From assembly GCA_024641635.1 (NCBI GenBank), contig JAHECS010000003.1, forward strand, positions 62,001 through 126,000: DNA of 64,000 nucleotides, read 5' to 3'. The first letter of the stretch is position 1, and each line of letters begins with the position of its first letter. Source of the stretch: Actinomycetes bacterium. Lineage in GTDB: Bacteria; Actinomycetota; Actinomycetes; S36-B12. The notes under the pieces were generated by a model, which had not been told where the DNA came from, searched no databases, and saw nothing but the letters and a program-made list of their open reading frames with translations. Of this stretch, positions 35,820 through 43,399 are shown piece after piece. Both the position numbers and the translations under genes were made by a program.

Positions 35820-36875
35820 TCAGTCGAGCAGCGTGGCGAACACGATCAGGCGGCGGTCATTGATCCCTGGGGGGTCGCACGTGGTCAGGGTGAGGGTGGG
35901 CTGTCCGGTTCCGAGGGGATCGACGCCGAGGACCCACGTGGCATCCGGGTCCACCAGCTCGGACCGGTCGACCGCGTAGATGTGTCGCACGCCGGTCCGA
36001 TCCGTGACGCGGACCCGGTCGCCGGCCCGCAGCTCGTCCAGCTTCAGGAAGGGCGAGCCCCATCCGGTGCGGTGCCCTGCGACGGCGAAGTTGCCTTGGG
36101 CGCCAGGTTCGGAGGTGGTCGGGTAGTGGCCGGGTCCGCGACTCAGGTCGGCCGCGGTGACATCCGGTCCGACGTACAGCGTGCGGTCGGTGACGGGTGC
36201 GGGCGACCCGGGCCGCTGGAACTCCAGCTTGGCCAGAGGCTCCGGCGTGAACACCGGGTCAGGGGCCGGAAGGGACGACCCGGACTCGACCTCGCCGGCC
36301 AGCGCCGACGTCGCCACGGGGGCCCCTGACTCACCGTCCGCTGCCGCCGCGAACGACTCGGAGGCAGACGGGTCGCTCGGGTCCTCAGCGCCCGATACGG
36401 ACTGGGGGGCGCCGACCAGGGGTGCATCCCATGCCTCTGCGGCCTCCGCCTGCCCGACCTCGAAGGCGGCGTCCGAAGCCGTCGTGCCGACCATGGCCAC
36501 CAGCGCGGTCGCAGCACCGAGGGCGACCATCGTCCAGCCGAGGAGCGCACGGGGACCCGTGCCTGCCGAGACGTCGGTCGAAGGCACCTGACGAACGACG
36601 GCCACAGCGGCGGCCGTGGCGACGAGCAGGGTGGCCGCGGCTGCCCACGACGGTGCGTCGACGGCGATCGTGCCCAGGCTCGTGAGGGCGGCGAGCGGGA
36701 GCAGCCAGACGAGCCGGATCCGTCGGTTCAGGACCGCGAAGGCGGTGACCGCGGCCAGGACGAGGAGCGCCCACCAGCGGTCCGACGGGCCGAGGAGGCG
36801 CGACGCCAACCAGGGAAGGGCGGCCGCCATCGCCACCTGCGCCGACAGCAGGACGGAGTGCCGACGCGACGCCAC
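35820..36875 (-). CDS. Sortase with polytopic N-terminal membrane domain
   Basis: The C-terminal 140 residues form a sortase domain with the catalytic histidine in NFAVAGHRTGWG (about residue 268), the cysteine in TLTTCDPPG (about 333) and arginine in NDRRLIVFATL (about 341), closest to class E by the TLTTC form. The N-terminal 130 residues have about five TM helices, unlike the single anchor usual for sortases, followed by an acidic Ala/Ser linker. It is upstream of the LVSTG protein, probably its dedicated substrate. The start GTG 36875 has GGGAGGT 5 bases upstream. Confidence 0.85.
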   Translation of the reverse strand: MASRRHSVLLSAQVAMAAALPWLASRLLGPSDRWWALLVLAAVTAFAVLNRRIRLVWLLPLAALTSLGTIAVDAPSWAAAATLLVATAAAVAVVRQVPSTDVSAGTGPRALLGWTMVALGAATALVAMVGTTASDAAFEVGQAEAAEAWDAPLVGAPQSVSGAEDPSDPSASESFAAAADGESGAPVATSALAGEVESGSSLPAPDPVFTPEPLAKLEFQRPGSPAPVTDRTLYVGPDVTAADLSRGPGHYPTTSEPGAQGNFAVAGHRTGWGSPFLKLDELRAGDRVRVTDRTGVRHIYAVDRSELVDPDATWVLGVDPLGTGQPTLTLTTCDPPGINDRRLIVFATLLD

Positions 36876-37005
36876 CACCGACCTCCCACGGCCCCGCGCC
36901 CGCCTGCCGGACGCCCGATTTCCCCGCAAGTATGCGCTCGGGCTACCCTTGGGGCCGCTTCCGCGGGGCCGCAAGGCGCTGTGGACGGCACGCAAACACC
37001 CTCCT

Positions 37006-37024
37006 GCCACGGAGAGACCGTGGC
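37006..37024 (+). promoter_or_regulatory. Hairpin in the rpsF leader
   Basis: GCCACGG-AGAGA-CCGTGGC forms a 7-base stem 28 bases before the rpsF ATG. S6:S18-binding leader structures are known upstream of rpsF in many bacteria. Whether this hairpin is one of them is unverified. Confidence 0.3.
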
Positions 37025-37052
37025 CGCCTAGTCCGAAGGAGGTGGGTTGTAC

Positions 37053-37361
37053 ATGCGTCGCTATGAGGTCATGGTCATCCTCGACCCCGATCTGGAAGAA
37101 AAGACCATCGCTCCCAGTCTGGAGGCGTTCCTCAACGTCGTCCGGGCAGACGGTGGCACGGTCCACAACGTGGACGTGTGGGGCCGTCGTCGCCTCGCCT
37201 ACGAGATCAACCACAAGGCCGAGGGCATCTACGTCCTCGTCCACGTCACGGCTTCGGTCGATTCCGTCAAGGAGCTGGACCGCCAGCTGTCCCTCAACGA
37301 GGCCGTCATGCGCACCAAGGTGATGCGCGCGGAGGAGCCGAGCCCGGTGGGAGCCGAGTAG
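37053..37361 (+). CDS. rpsF: Ribosomal protein bS6
   Basis: The 102-residue small-subunit protein begins [16 protein letters not shown] and contains [23 protein letters not shown], the S6 core. The ATG 37053-37055 is chosen over a TTG two codons upstream because GAAGGAGGT then sits at a workable distance and the N-terminus matches family practice. Its stop overlaps the ssb GTG. First gene of the rpsF-ssb-rpsR-rplI operon. Confidence 0.95.
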   Translation: MRRYEVMVILDPDLEEKTIAPSLEAFLNVVRADGGTVHNVDVWGRRRLAYEINHKAEGIYVLVHVTASVDSVKELDRQLSLNEAVMRTKVMRAEEPSPVGAE

Positions 37362-37837
37362 TGGCCGCCGGCGATGTCAACATCACTGTGGTGGGCAACC
37401 TCGTGGCCGATCCCGAGCTGCGATTCACCCCCAGTGGTGCCGCTGTGGCGAACTTCCGCGTCGCGTCCACCCCGCGCATTCTCGACAAGGCGACGAATGA
37501 GTGGAAGGACGGCGAGTCGCTGTTCATCACGTGCAACGTGTGGCGTCAGTACGCCGAGAACGTCGCCGAGTCCCTGACCAAGGGCATGCGCGTGATCGTC
37601 ACAGGGCGGCTCAAGCAGCGGTCATACGAGACACGTGAGGGCGAGAAGCGAACCGTCGTCGAGCTGGATGTCGACGAGGTCGGACCCGCGCTGAAGAGTG
37701 CGACCGCCAAGGTCAACCGCGTCCAGCGCGAAGGCGGCGGATTCGGCGGCGGCAGCTCGTCGTCGGCCCAGGCCGATGATCCGTGGTCGTCCAGCCCCTC
37801 CGGGGGCGGCGCAGGCTTCGACGAGCCCCCCTTCTAG
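37361..37837 (+). CDS. ssb: Single-stranded DNA-binding protein
   Basis: The 158-residue SSB begins at a GTG overlapping the rpsF stop. It has the OB fold ([61 protein letters not shown]). A Gly/Ser-rich linker follows, ending in the acidic tip GFDEPPF that binds replication partners. It coats single-stranded DNA during replication and repair. Confidence 0.95.
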   Translation: MAAGDVNITVVGNLVADPELRFTPSGAAVANFRVASTPRILDKATNEWKDGESLFITCNVWRQYAENVAESLTKGMRVIVTGRLKQRSYETREGEKRTVVELDVDEVGPALKSATAKVNRVQREGGGFGGGSSSSAQADDPWSSSPSGGGAGFDEPPF

Positions 37838-37900
37838 CAGGACCAACCCCCAAGACACCTTCGGTGCCCCAGGCACCAACCCTGACAGGAGCAAGACGAG

Positions 37901-38167
37901 ATGGCACGAGATTCCAAGGGCCGGCAGTCGTCGGCACGCAACAAGGACAAGATGGTCAAGGCGAAGGCCTGCCAGTTCTGCAAGGACGGCGTGAAGGGCA
38001 TCGACTACAAGGACACGAACCTGCTCCGCAAGTTCATCTCCGATCGCGGCAAGATCCGCGCGCGTCGCGTGACCGGCAACTGCACGCAGCACCAGCGCGA
38101 CATCGCGATGGCCGTCAAGAACGCGCGCGAGATGGCGCTCCTCCCCTACACGTCCACCGCGCGCTGA
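37901..38167 (+). CDS. rpsR: Ribosomal protein bS18 (cysteine-containing form)
   Basis: The 88-residue protein has the S18 core [24 protein letters not shown]. It carries CQFC near residue 24 and a further cysteine in NCTQHQRD, so it is the zinc-binding (C+) paralogue. Actinobacteria often encode a second, cysteine-free S18 under zinc control elsewhere. It lies between ssb and rplI. Confidence 0.94.
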   Translation: MARDSKGRQSSARNKDKMVKAKACQFCKDGVKGIDYKDTNLLRKFISDRGKIRARRVTGNCTQHQRDIAMAVKNAREMALLPYTSTAR

Positions 38168-38190
38168 CGCCAGGAAGAACAGGAACACCG

Positions 38191-38637
38191 ATGAAGCTCA
38201 TCCTCACGCAGGACGTCCCCGGACTCGGCGCCCCCGGCGACGTGGTCGAGGTCAAGGACGGCTACGGCCGCAACTACCTCATGCCACGCGGGTTCGCCAT
38301 CGCCTGGACGCGCGGCGGCGAGAAGCAGGTCACGCAGATCAAGCGCGCCCGCAAGGTGCGCGAGGTCCGGGACCTCGGCCACGCGAACGAGATCAAGCAG
38401 GCCCTCGAGGCCATGACGATCACCATGCCGGCGCACGCAGGTGACACCGGCCGGCTCTTCGGATCGATCACGTCCGCCGACGTGGCCGACGCCGTCAAGG
38501 CCGCAGGCGGACCGGTGCTCGACAAGCGCAAGGTCGCGCTCGCGAGCCCGATCAAGACGGTCGGCACGCACTCGGCCACCGTCGAGGTGCACCCCGATGT
38601 GACCGCCACCGTGACCCTCGAGGTCGTGGCGGGCTAG
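38191..38637 (+). CDS. rplI: Ribosomal protein bL9
   Basis: The 148-residue protein begins [36 protein letters not shown], the L9 N-terminal signature. It has the long connecting helix and C-terminal domain ending [16 protein letters not shown]. It closes the rpsF operon and is followed by a strong terminator. Confidence 0.96.
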   Translation: MKLILTQDVPGLGAPGDVVEVKDGYGRNYLMPRGFAIAWTRGGEKQVTQIKRARKVREVRDLGHANEIKQALEAMTITMPAHAGDTGRLFGSITSADVADAVKAAGGPVLDKRKVALASPIKTVGTHSATVEVHPDVTATVTLEVVAG

Positions 38638-38650
38638 ACCCGAAATCGAC

Positions 38651-38677
38651 GAGGGGCCGCCCTATGGGCGGCCCTTC
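38651..38677 (+). terminator. Terminator after rplI
   Basis: GGGCCGCCC-TAT-GGGCGGCCC (38654-38674) is a perfect 9-base stem extended by outer pairs and followed by TTCGTGCTT. It lies 13 bases after the rplI stop. Confidence 0.8.
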
Positions 38678-38797
38678 GTGCTTGCTGGGCACGGGTTCAG
38701 TTGCCGCAAATCGCCTCGGTGTGTTCGGCCCCCTCACGGTTCGGCGCCAGTAGAGTCCTTGATCGGGGGTTCCGACCCGCTCACAGGAGGAGAGACC

Positions 38798-39214
38798 GTG
38801 TCGTTCACGGAGTCCGTTCGCACCTGCTTCAACAAGTTCGGCACGTTCGATGGCCGCGCCGGCAGGTCCGAGTTCTGGTGGTTCTACCTGTTCATCCTCC
38901 TCGTCGGCCTCGTCGGCTACATCCCGATCCTCGTCCTCACCCTCATCGGTGCGGCGTCGTCCGACGGAGACGGCGGGGCGATCGGCGGGATCTTCGCGGT
39001 TCTCTCCGTGATCCTGTGGATCGTGTGGATCATCCTCGTCATCGCTCTTTACATCCCCCTGCTGGCCGTGGGCTCACGTCGGCTCCATGACCGTGGGCAG
39101 TCGGGGTGGCTTCAGCTGCTGTACCTCGTTCCGTGCGGCAGCCTCGTGCTGATCGTCTTCTTCGCTCTCGAGGGAACCCCCGGCGACAACATGTACGGAC
39201 CCAAGCCCGCCTAG
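38798..39214 (+). CDS. DUF805 family membrane protein, copy 1
   Basis: The 138-residue protein starts at a GTG with CAGGAGGAGAG upstream. It has the DUF805 signature GRAGRSEFWWFYLF, four predicted TM helices and the RRLHDRGQSGW motif before the last helix. It ends GTPGDNMYGPKPA. The family is of unknown function. First of three consecutive paralogues. Confidence 0.88.
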   Translation: MSFTESVRTCFNKFGTFDGRAGRSEFWWFYLFILLVGLVGYIPILVLTLIGAASSDGDGGAIGGIFAVLSVILWIVWIILVIALYIPLLAVGSRRLHDRGQSGWLQLLYLVPCGSLVLIVFFALEGTPGDNMYGPKPA

Positions 39215-39238
39215 CTTCGCCCCACCAAGGAGGACCAG

Positions 39239-39595
39239 ATGGACTTCTCAACTGCAGTCAAGAAGGGCTTTGAGAACATCGGAAACGTCGAGGGACGTTC
39301 CGGCCGCGCGGAGTTCTGGTGGTTCATCCTCGCCGTGTGGGTCATCGAGGTGGTCGTGCTCACGCTGGTGAACCTCGTCTTCAACGGCGGGGCGCTGGGA
39401 AACATCGTCTGGTTCCTCGTCTGGATCGTCGGCTTCGCTGCCGTGCTGTCGGTGGCCATCCGGCGTCTGCATGACGTGGGCCAGACGGGCTGGCTCGTCC
39501 TGCTCTGGATCATCCCCTGCATCGGCCTCGTGCTCATCTACTTCTGGGTCCAGCCGTCCCAGGGAGACAACCAGTACGGTCCGCCGCCGGCCTGA
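39239..39595 (+). CDS. DUF805 family membrane protein, copy 2
   Basis: The 118-residue paralogue has GRSGRAEFWWFILAVW, RRLHDVGQTGW and the ending PSQGDNQYGPPPA. It starts 24 bases after copy 1 with AAGGAGG upstream of its ATG. It is shorter than the flanking copies because the loop between TM2 and TM3 is reduced. Function unknown; probably cotranscribed with its neighbours. Confidence 0.88.
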   Translation: MDFSTAVKKGFENIGNVEGRSGRAEFWWFILAVWVIEVVVLTLVNLVFNGGALGNIVWFLVWIVGFAAVLSVAIRRLHDVGQTGWLVLLWIIPCIGLVLIYFWVQPSQGDNQYGPPPA

Positions 39596-39623
39596 TCCGG
39601 GACATCCGATCGGGGAGGCTGAG

Positions 39624-40145
39624 ATGGGATTCACGCAGGCGATCAAGCACAACTTCGCGCACTACGTGGACTTCAAGGGCCGGGCGCAGCGATCGCAGTT
39701 CTGGTGGTGGTACCTGTTCCTGGTCCTCGTGCAGGCCGTCCTCGGCGTCGTGGACAGCGCCCTGGGCCTTCAGCTGGGCCGGTCCGAGACGGATGTCATG
39801 GTCGGGGACACCACGCTGCCGCTGGTGAACCAGGGCGCTGGCGTGCTTCAGTCCCTCTTCTGGCTGGTGGTCCTGCTGCCTACGCTGGGAGTCGCGGTTC
39901 GGCGCCTCCACGACACCGGCCACTCGGGCTGGTGGATCGTGTGGCCGATCGTCGCGTACGCCGTAGCGGGAATCGCCATCGCCATTGCCATCGCGATCGA
40001 GGCCGGACCGTTCGCCCTGGCCCTCCTGGGCCTCGGCTTCCTTGTCGGCGCAGTCCTGGCCGTCGTCCTGCTGGTCTTCTACATCAAGAAGGGGACCTCG
40101 GGACCGAACAGGTTCGGGGCGGACCCGTTGGGGCAGACCGCCTAG
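39624..40145 (+). CDS. DUF805 family membrane protein, copy 3
   Basis: The 173-residue paralogue is the longest of the three. It has GRAQRSQFWWWYLFLV, an inserted loop (GLQLGRSETDVMVGDTTLPL) between TM1 and TM2, RRLHDTGHSGWW, an extra hydrophobic segment and the ending GTSGPNRFGADPLGQTA. GGGGAGG lies upstream of the ATG. The stop shares CTAG with the convergent phosphatase gene. Confidence 0.87.
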   Translation: MGFTQAIKHNFAHYVDFKGRAQRSQFWWWYLFLVLVQAVLGVVDSALGLQLGRSETDVMVGDTTLPLVNQGAGVLQSLFWLVVLLPTLGVAVRRLHDTGHSGWWIVWPIVAYAVAGIAIAIAIAIEAGPFALALLGLGFLVGAVLAVVLLVFYIKKGTSGPNRFGADPLGQTA

Positions 40146-40666
40146 GCACCCAGACGTCCACCGAGGAGGTCGTCGACGATCCCGTCGGCGGCCTTCTCGA
40201 TCATCTGCAGCACCTCCGCGAATCCCTCCGGCCCGCCGTAGTAGGGGTCCGGCACCGCCAGATCGGGGTGCGGCTCCGGGAGGTCGGAGAGGGCAGGGTC
40301 GAAGGACCGCATCATCCTCAGCGCTGGGGACGCCCCGCTACGGGCGAGCATCCGCTGGAGGTCGCGGTAGTTGGCCTCGTCCATGGCGAGGAGCAGGTCG
40401 ATGTCGTCGAGCCAACTGGCGCTGATCTGGCGCGCCACGTGGTCATGGTCGTAGCCCGCCGCATCGAGGGTGGAGAGGGCTCGAGGATCCGCTCCGTGCC
40501 CGAGGTGCCAGTCCCCGGTTCCCGCCGAATCCACGCACACGCTGGCGGTCAGCCCTGCTGCCTCGATCCGGGTGCGGAGGACGGCCTCGCCGATGGGTGA
40601 TCGGCAGATGTTGCCGAGGCAGACCACGGTGATGCGGTAGCGGGTGGGCGTGTCGTCCGGCGTCAT
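40142..40666 (-). CDS. Low-molecular-weight protein-tyrosine phosphatase
   Basis: The 174-residue phosphatase has the P-loop VCLGNICRSP (CX5R) near residue 16 and the general-acid motif DPYYGGPEGF near residue 140. It dephosphorylates tyrosine in signalling or polysaccharide regulation; the target is unknown. It is convergent with the DUF805 cluster and divergent from dnaB, so there is no operon partner. Confidence 0.92.
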   Translation of the reverse strand: MTPDDTPTRYRITVVCLGNICRSPIGEAVLRTRIEAAGLTASVCVDSAGTGDWHLGHGADPRALSTLDAAGYDHDHVARQISASWLDDIDLLLAMDEANYRDLQRMLARSGASPALRMMRSFDPALSDLPEPHPDLAVPDPYYGGPEGFAEVLQMIEKAADGIVDDLLGGRLGA

Positions 40667-40690
40667 GGCCGACAGGCTACCGACGAGTTT

Positions 40691-40832
40691 TCATCCACAG
40701 CCTTGGGACGGTGTCCGGCCCGCTCGCACGAGGGGATCGATCCACCGGCCTTCTCAAGATCCCCAGACTGTCCCCAAGCGGCCAGCAGGCTTGAGGCCCA
40801 CTGTCCCCAAGTCGTGCACAGGGTCATCCACA
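40691..40832. promoter_or_regulatory. DnaA-box-like cluster upstream of dnaB
   Basis: The gap between the phosphatase and dnaB genes contains TCATCCACA at 40691-40699 and 40824-40832, and ACTGTCCCCAAG at 40767-40778 and 40800-40811. CTGTCCCCA is the same 9-mer that occurs three times in oriC. The sites may bind DnaA and link dnaB expression to initiation, or titrate DnaA. Confidence 0.45.
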
Positions 40833-40962
40833 GGCTTCGTGGACACCGGCGACCCGGCTGCCTACGTTACGCAGGGCGAGGCGATGTCACACCCGCCGTG
40901 TATCCAAGGAGTGCGGGCGGCACCCGTCGCCGCGTCGGACCAGGTTGAGTGGAGGGGGCTCG

Positions 40963-42318
40963 GTGAGCATCGCGGAGCTGCACCCCAGCGAGGCGCCCGG
41001 AGCCGACCGCACCCCGCCCAATGATGTCGCCGCCGAGCAGTCCGTGCTCGGTGCGATGCTGCTCAGCAAGGACGCCATCGCCGACGTCGTCGAAGTGCTG
41101 CGCGAGGGTGACTTCTACCGACCCGCGCACCAGGTCGTCTACTCCGCCGTGCTCGATCTGTACGGCCGCGGGGAGCCCGCCGACGCGGTCACGGTTGCCG
41201 CGGACCTGACCCGCACGGGTGACATCGGGCGCGTGGGCGGGGCGCAGTACCTGCACACCCTTGTCTCGATGGTGCCGACCGCGGCCAACGCGAGCTACTA
41301 CGGCCGCATCGTGCGCGAGCAGGCCATCCTCAGGCGCCTGGTGGAGGCCGGCACCCGCATCGTGTCGATGGGATACACGGGCACCGGCGATGTCGACGAC
41401 ATGGTCGACCGCGCCCAGGCCGAGGTCTACGACGTCACGGACCGCCGCACGAGTGAGGACTACGCACCGCTCAGCGACATCATGGGCGACGCCCTCAACG
41501 AGATCGAGGCGATCTCCAACCGCGGCGGCGAGATGGTCGGCGTGCCCACCGGATTCACCGAGCTCGACAAGCTGACCAACGGTCTTCACCCCGGGCAGCT
41601 CGTCATCGTCGCGGCGAGGCCGGCCATCGGCAAGTCGACCCTCGGCGTGGACATCGCCCGTGCTGCGTCGATCAAGCACGGCCTTGCCAGCGTCATCTTC
41701 TCCCTGGAGATGAGCCGCAACGAGATCGTCATGCGACTGCTCTCGGCGGAGGCGCAGGTACCGCTGCATCACATGCGTTCCGGAACGATGAGCGACGCGG
41801 ACTGGTCGAAGCTGGCCAGCAAGATGGGCGTGGTGAGCGAGGCCCCGCTGTTCATCGACGACTCGCCGAACATGACGCTGATGGAGATCCGGGCCAAGTG
41901 CCGGCGGCTGAAGCAGCGGCACGACCTCCGGCTCGTCGTCGTCGACTACCTGCAGCTCATGACGAGCGGCAAGCGGGTCGAGAGCAGACAGCAGGAGGTC
42001 TCGGAGTTCTCACGATCGCTGAAGCTGCTGGCCAAGGAGCTCGCGGTGCCGGTCATTGCCATCAGCCAGCTGAACCGTGGTCCCGAGCAGCGCGTCGACA
42101 AGAAGCCGATGCTGTCCGACCTTCGCGAATCCGGTTCGCTCGAGCAGGACGCGGACATGGTCGTCCTGCTGCATCGCGAGGACGCCTACGAGCGCGAGTC
42201 CCCGCGTGCGGGTGAGGCGGACTTCATCGTGGCGAAGCACCGCAACGGGCCGACGCAGACCGTGACCGTCGCCTTCCAGGGTCACTACTCGCGCTTCGTG
42301 GACATGGCCCAGATCTGA
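40963..42318 (+). CDS. dnaB: Replicative DNA helicase DnaB
   Basis: The 451-residue hexameric helicase has the N-terminal domain (PPNDVAAEQSVLGAMLLSKDAIADV) and the RecA-like domain with Walker A ARPAIGKSTLG and Walker B LRLVVVDYLQLM. DLRESGSLEQDADMVVLLHRE follows. No intein interrupts it, unlike several mycobacterial dnaB genes. The GTG 40963 has GGAGGGGG upstream; a TTG 18 bases earlier is less likely. Confidence 0.96.
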   Translation: MSIAELHPSEAPGADRTPPNDVAAEQSVLGAMLLSKDAIADVVEVLREGDFYRPAHQVVYSAVLDLYGRGEPADAVTVAADLTRTGDIGRVGGAQYLHTLVSMVPTAANASYYGRIVREQAILRRLVEAGTRIVSMGYTGTGDVDDMVDRAQAEVYDVTDRRTSEDYAPLSDIMGDALNEIEAISNRGGEMVGVPTGFTELDKLTNGLHPGQLVIVAARPAIGKSTLGVDIARAASIKHGLASVIFSLEMSRNEIVMRLLSAEAQVPLHHMRSGTMSDADWSKLASKMGVVSEAPLFIDDSPNMTLMEIRAKCRRLKQRHDLRLVVVDYLQLMTSGKRVESRQQEVSEFSRSLKLLAKELAVPVIAISQLNRGPEQRVDKKPMLSDLRESGSLEQDADMVVLLHREDAYERESPRAGEADFIVAKHRNGPTQTVTVAFQGHYSRFVDMAQI

Positions 42319-42363
42319 TCGACCACGGCGCGGATCCGGCAAGGGTCGTCAGCGCTGCGATCG

Positions 42364-43308
42364 TCAATGTCCGCCGACGCCGGTGATGCGGGGCTCGAAG
42401 GTCCGGCCGCGATCCGTGGAGTAGTAGACGGTGGTGCCGGCCAGCACGGCGACCTGATCCCCGGCGGCGGTGAGGCCCATAGGCACCCCGTCGACGGATG
42501 CGCCCTGTGTCCAGGTCCGTCCGTCGTCGTCGGATGCATACATCGTTCCATCAGGTCCCGCGCCGTAGAGGGCGTCCTCGCTCCAGGCGAGCAGGGCGAG
42601 GAGCGGCGCATTGTCGAGCGGTGTGAATGACTGCCCACCGTCATCGCTCGTGACGGGACCGTCCGCGGTCGTGGCAACGACGGTGCGCGGATTGACCGGG
42701 GAGACGGCGACGTCGTAGAGAGGCGGGGTGCCGAGGTCGACCCAGGTGTCTCCACCGTCGTCGGATCTCATCAGGGCTCCATCGTGCGCGGACAGACCGA
42801 TGACGGTGCCTCCCGATGCGGCGAGTCGGTGGAAGTCGACCTCACCGGACAGGGACTGGCTGGTCCAGGTGCGGCCCTGGTCGACCGACGCCAAGAGACC
42901 GAGGTCCGCTGGTGCCTGCATCCCTTCGCCGGGGTGTCCCGATGCGAGCCATCTGTTCCCCGCCCGTGCCAGACCCATGACATCGAACCGATCGGCCGAC
43001 ACCTGGGTCGGCGACTGACCGGGGTCCTGTCGGAAGAGTCCCTGGTGGGTGCCCAGCATCAGGGATCCGCCGTCCAGGACGAGATTGTGAACGTGATCGG
43101 CGAGGTCCCCTGCATCCACGGTGGCCTCCGTGGTCGTCGGGCGGTTCTGCGACGTCGGTGGGGGCGCAGCTGACGAGCCGTCGGCTTGAGTGGAGGTATC
43201 CGTCGTCGCGCACGCGGTGAGGAGGGCGGTTGTCGCCAGCAGGGCTGCGATGGACCTCACCCACTGCTCGCGCGTCCTACCGGACACCGTGTACGCACTG
43301 GTGGTCAA
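42364..43308 (-). CDS. Sialidase/BNR-repeat-like lipoprotein beside the multicopper oxidase
   Basis: The 314-residue protein has a lipoprotein signal peptide ending LLTAC (lipid-bearing cysteine near residue 33). A beta-propeller follows with repeated Asp-box-like motifs: SVDQGRTWT, RSDDGGDTWV, TSDDGGQSF, ASDDDGRTWT and STDRGRTFE. Such F510-type glycosylhydrolase-like proteins occur beside copper genes in actinobacteria. No catalytic site is evident. It is probably cotranscribed with the oxidase gene upstream on the minus strand. Confidence 0.78.
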   Translation of the reverse strand: MTTSAYTVSGRTREQWVRSIAALLATTALLTACATTDTSTQADGSSAAPPPTSQNRPTTTEATVDAGDLADHVHNLVLDGGSLMLGTHQGLFRQDPGQSPTQVSADRFDVMGLARAGNRWLASGHPGEGMQAPADLGLLASVDQGRTWTSQSLSGEVDFHRLAASGGTVIGLSAHDGALMRSDDGGDTWVDLGTPPLYDVAVSPVNPRTVVATTADGPVTSDDGGQSFTPLDNAPLLALLAWSEDALYGAGPDGTMYASDDDGRTWTQGASVDGVPMGLTAAGDQVAVLAGTTVYYSTDRGRTFEPRITGVGGH

Positions 43309-43399
43309 GGTGCACTCCCTGGGGTTGCGGCCATCTGGCTCGGATCGGATTCATAGTCGACGAACGAGGATCGGGCATTCACGATACGTCTGGCCTGAC

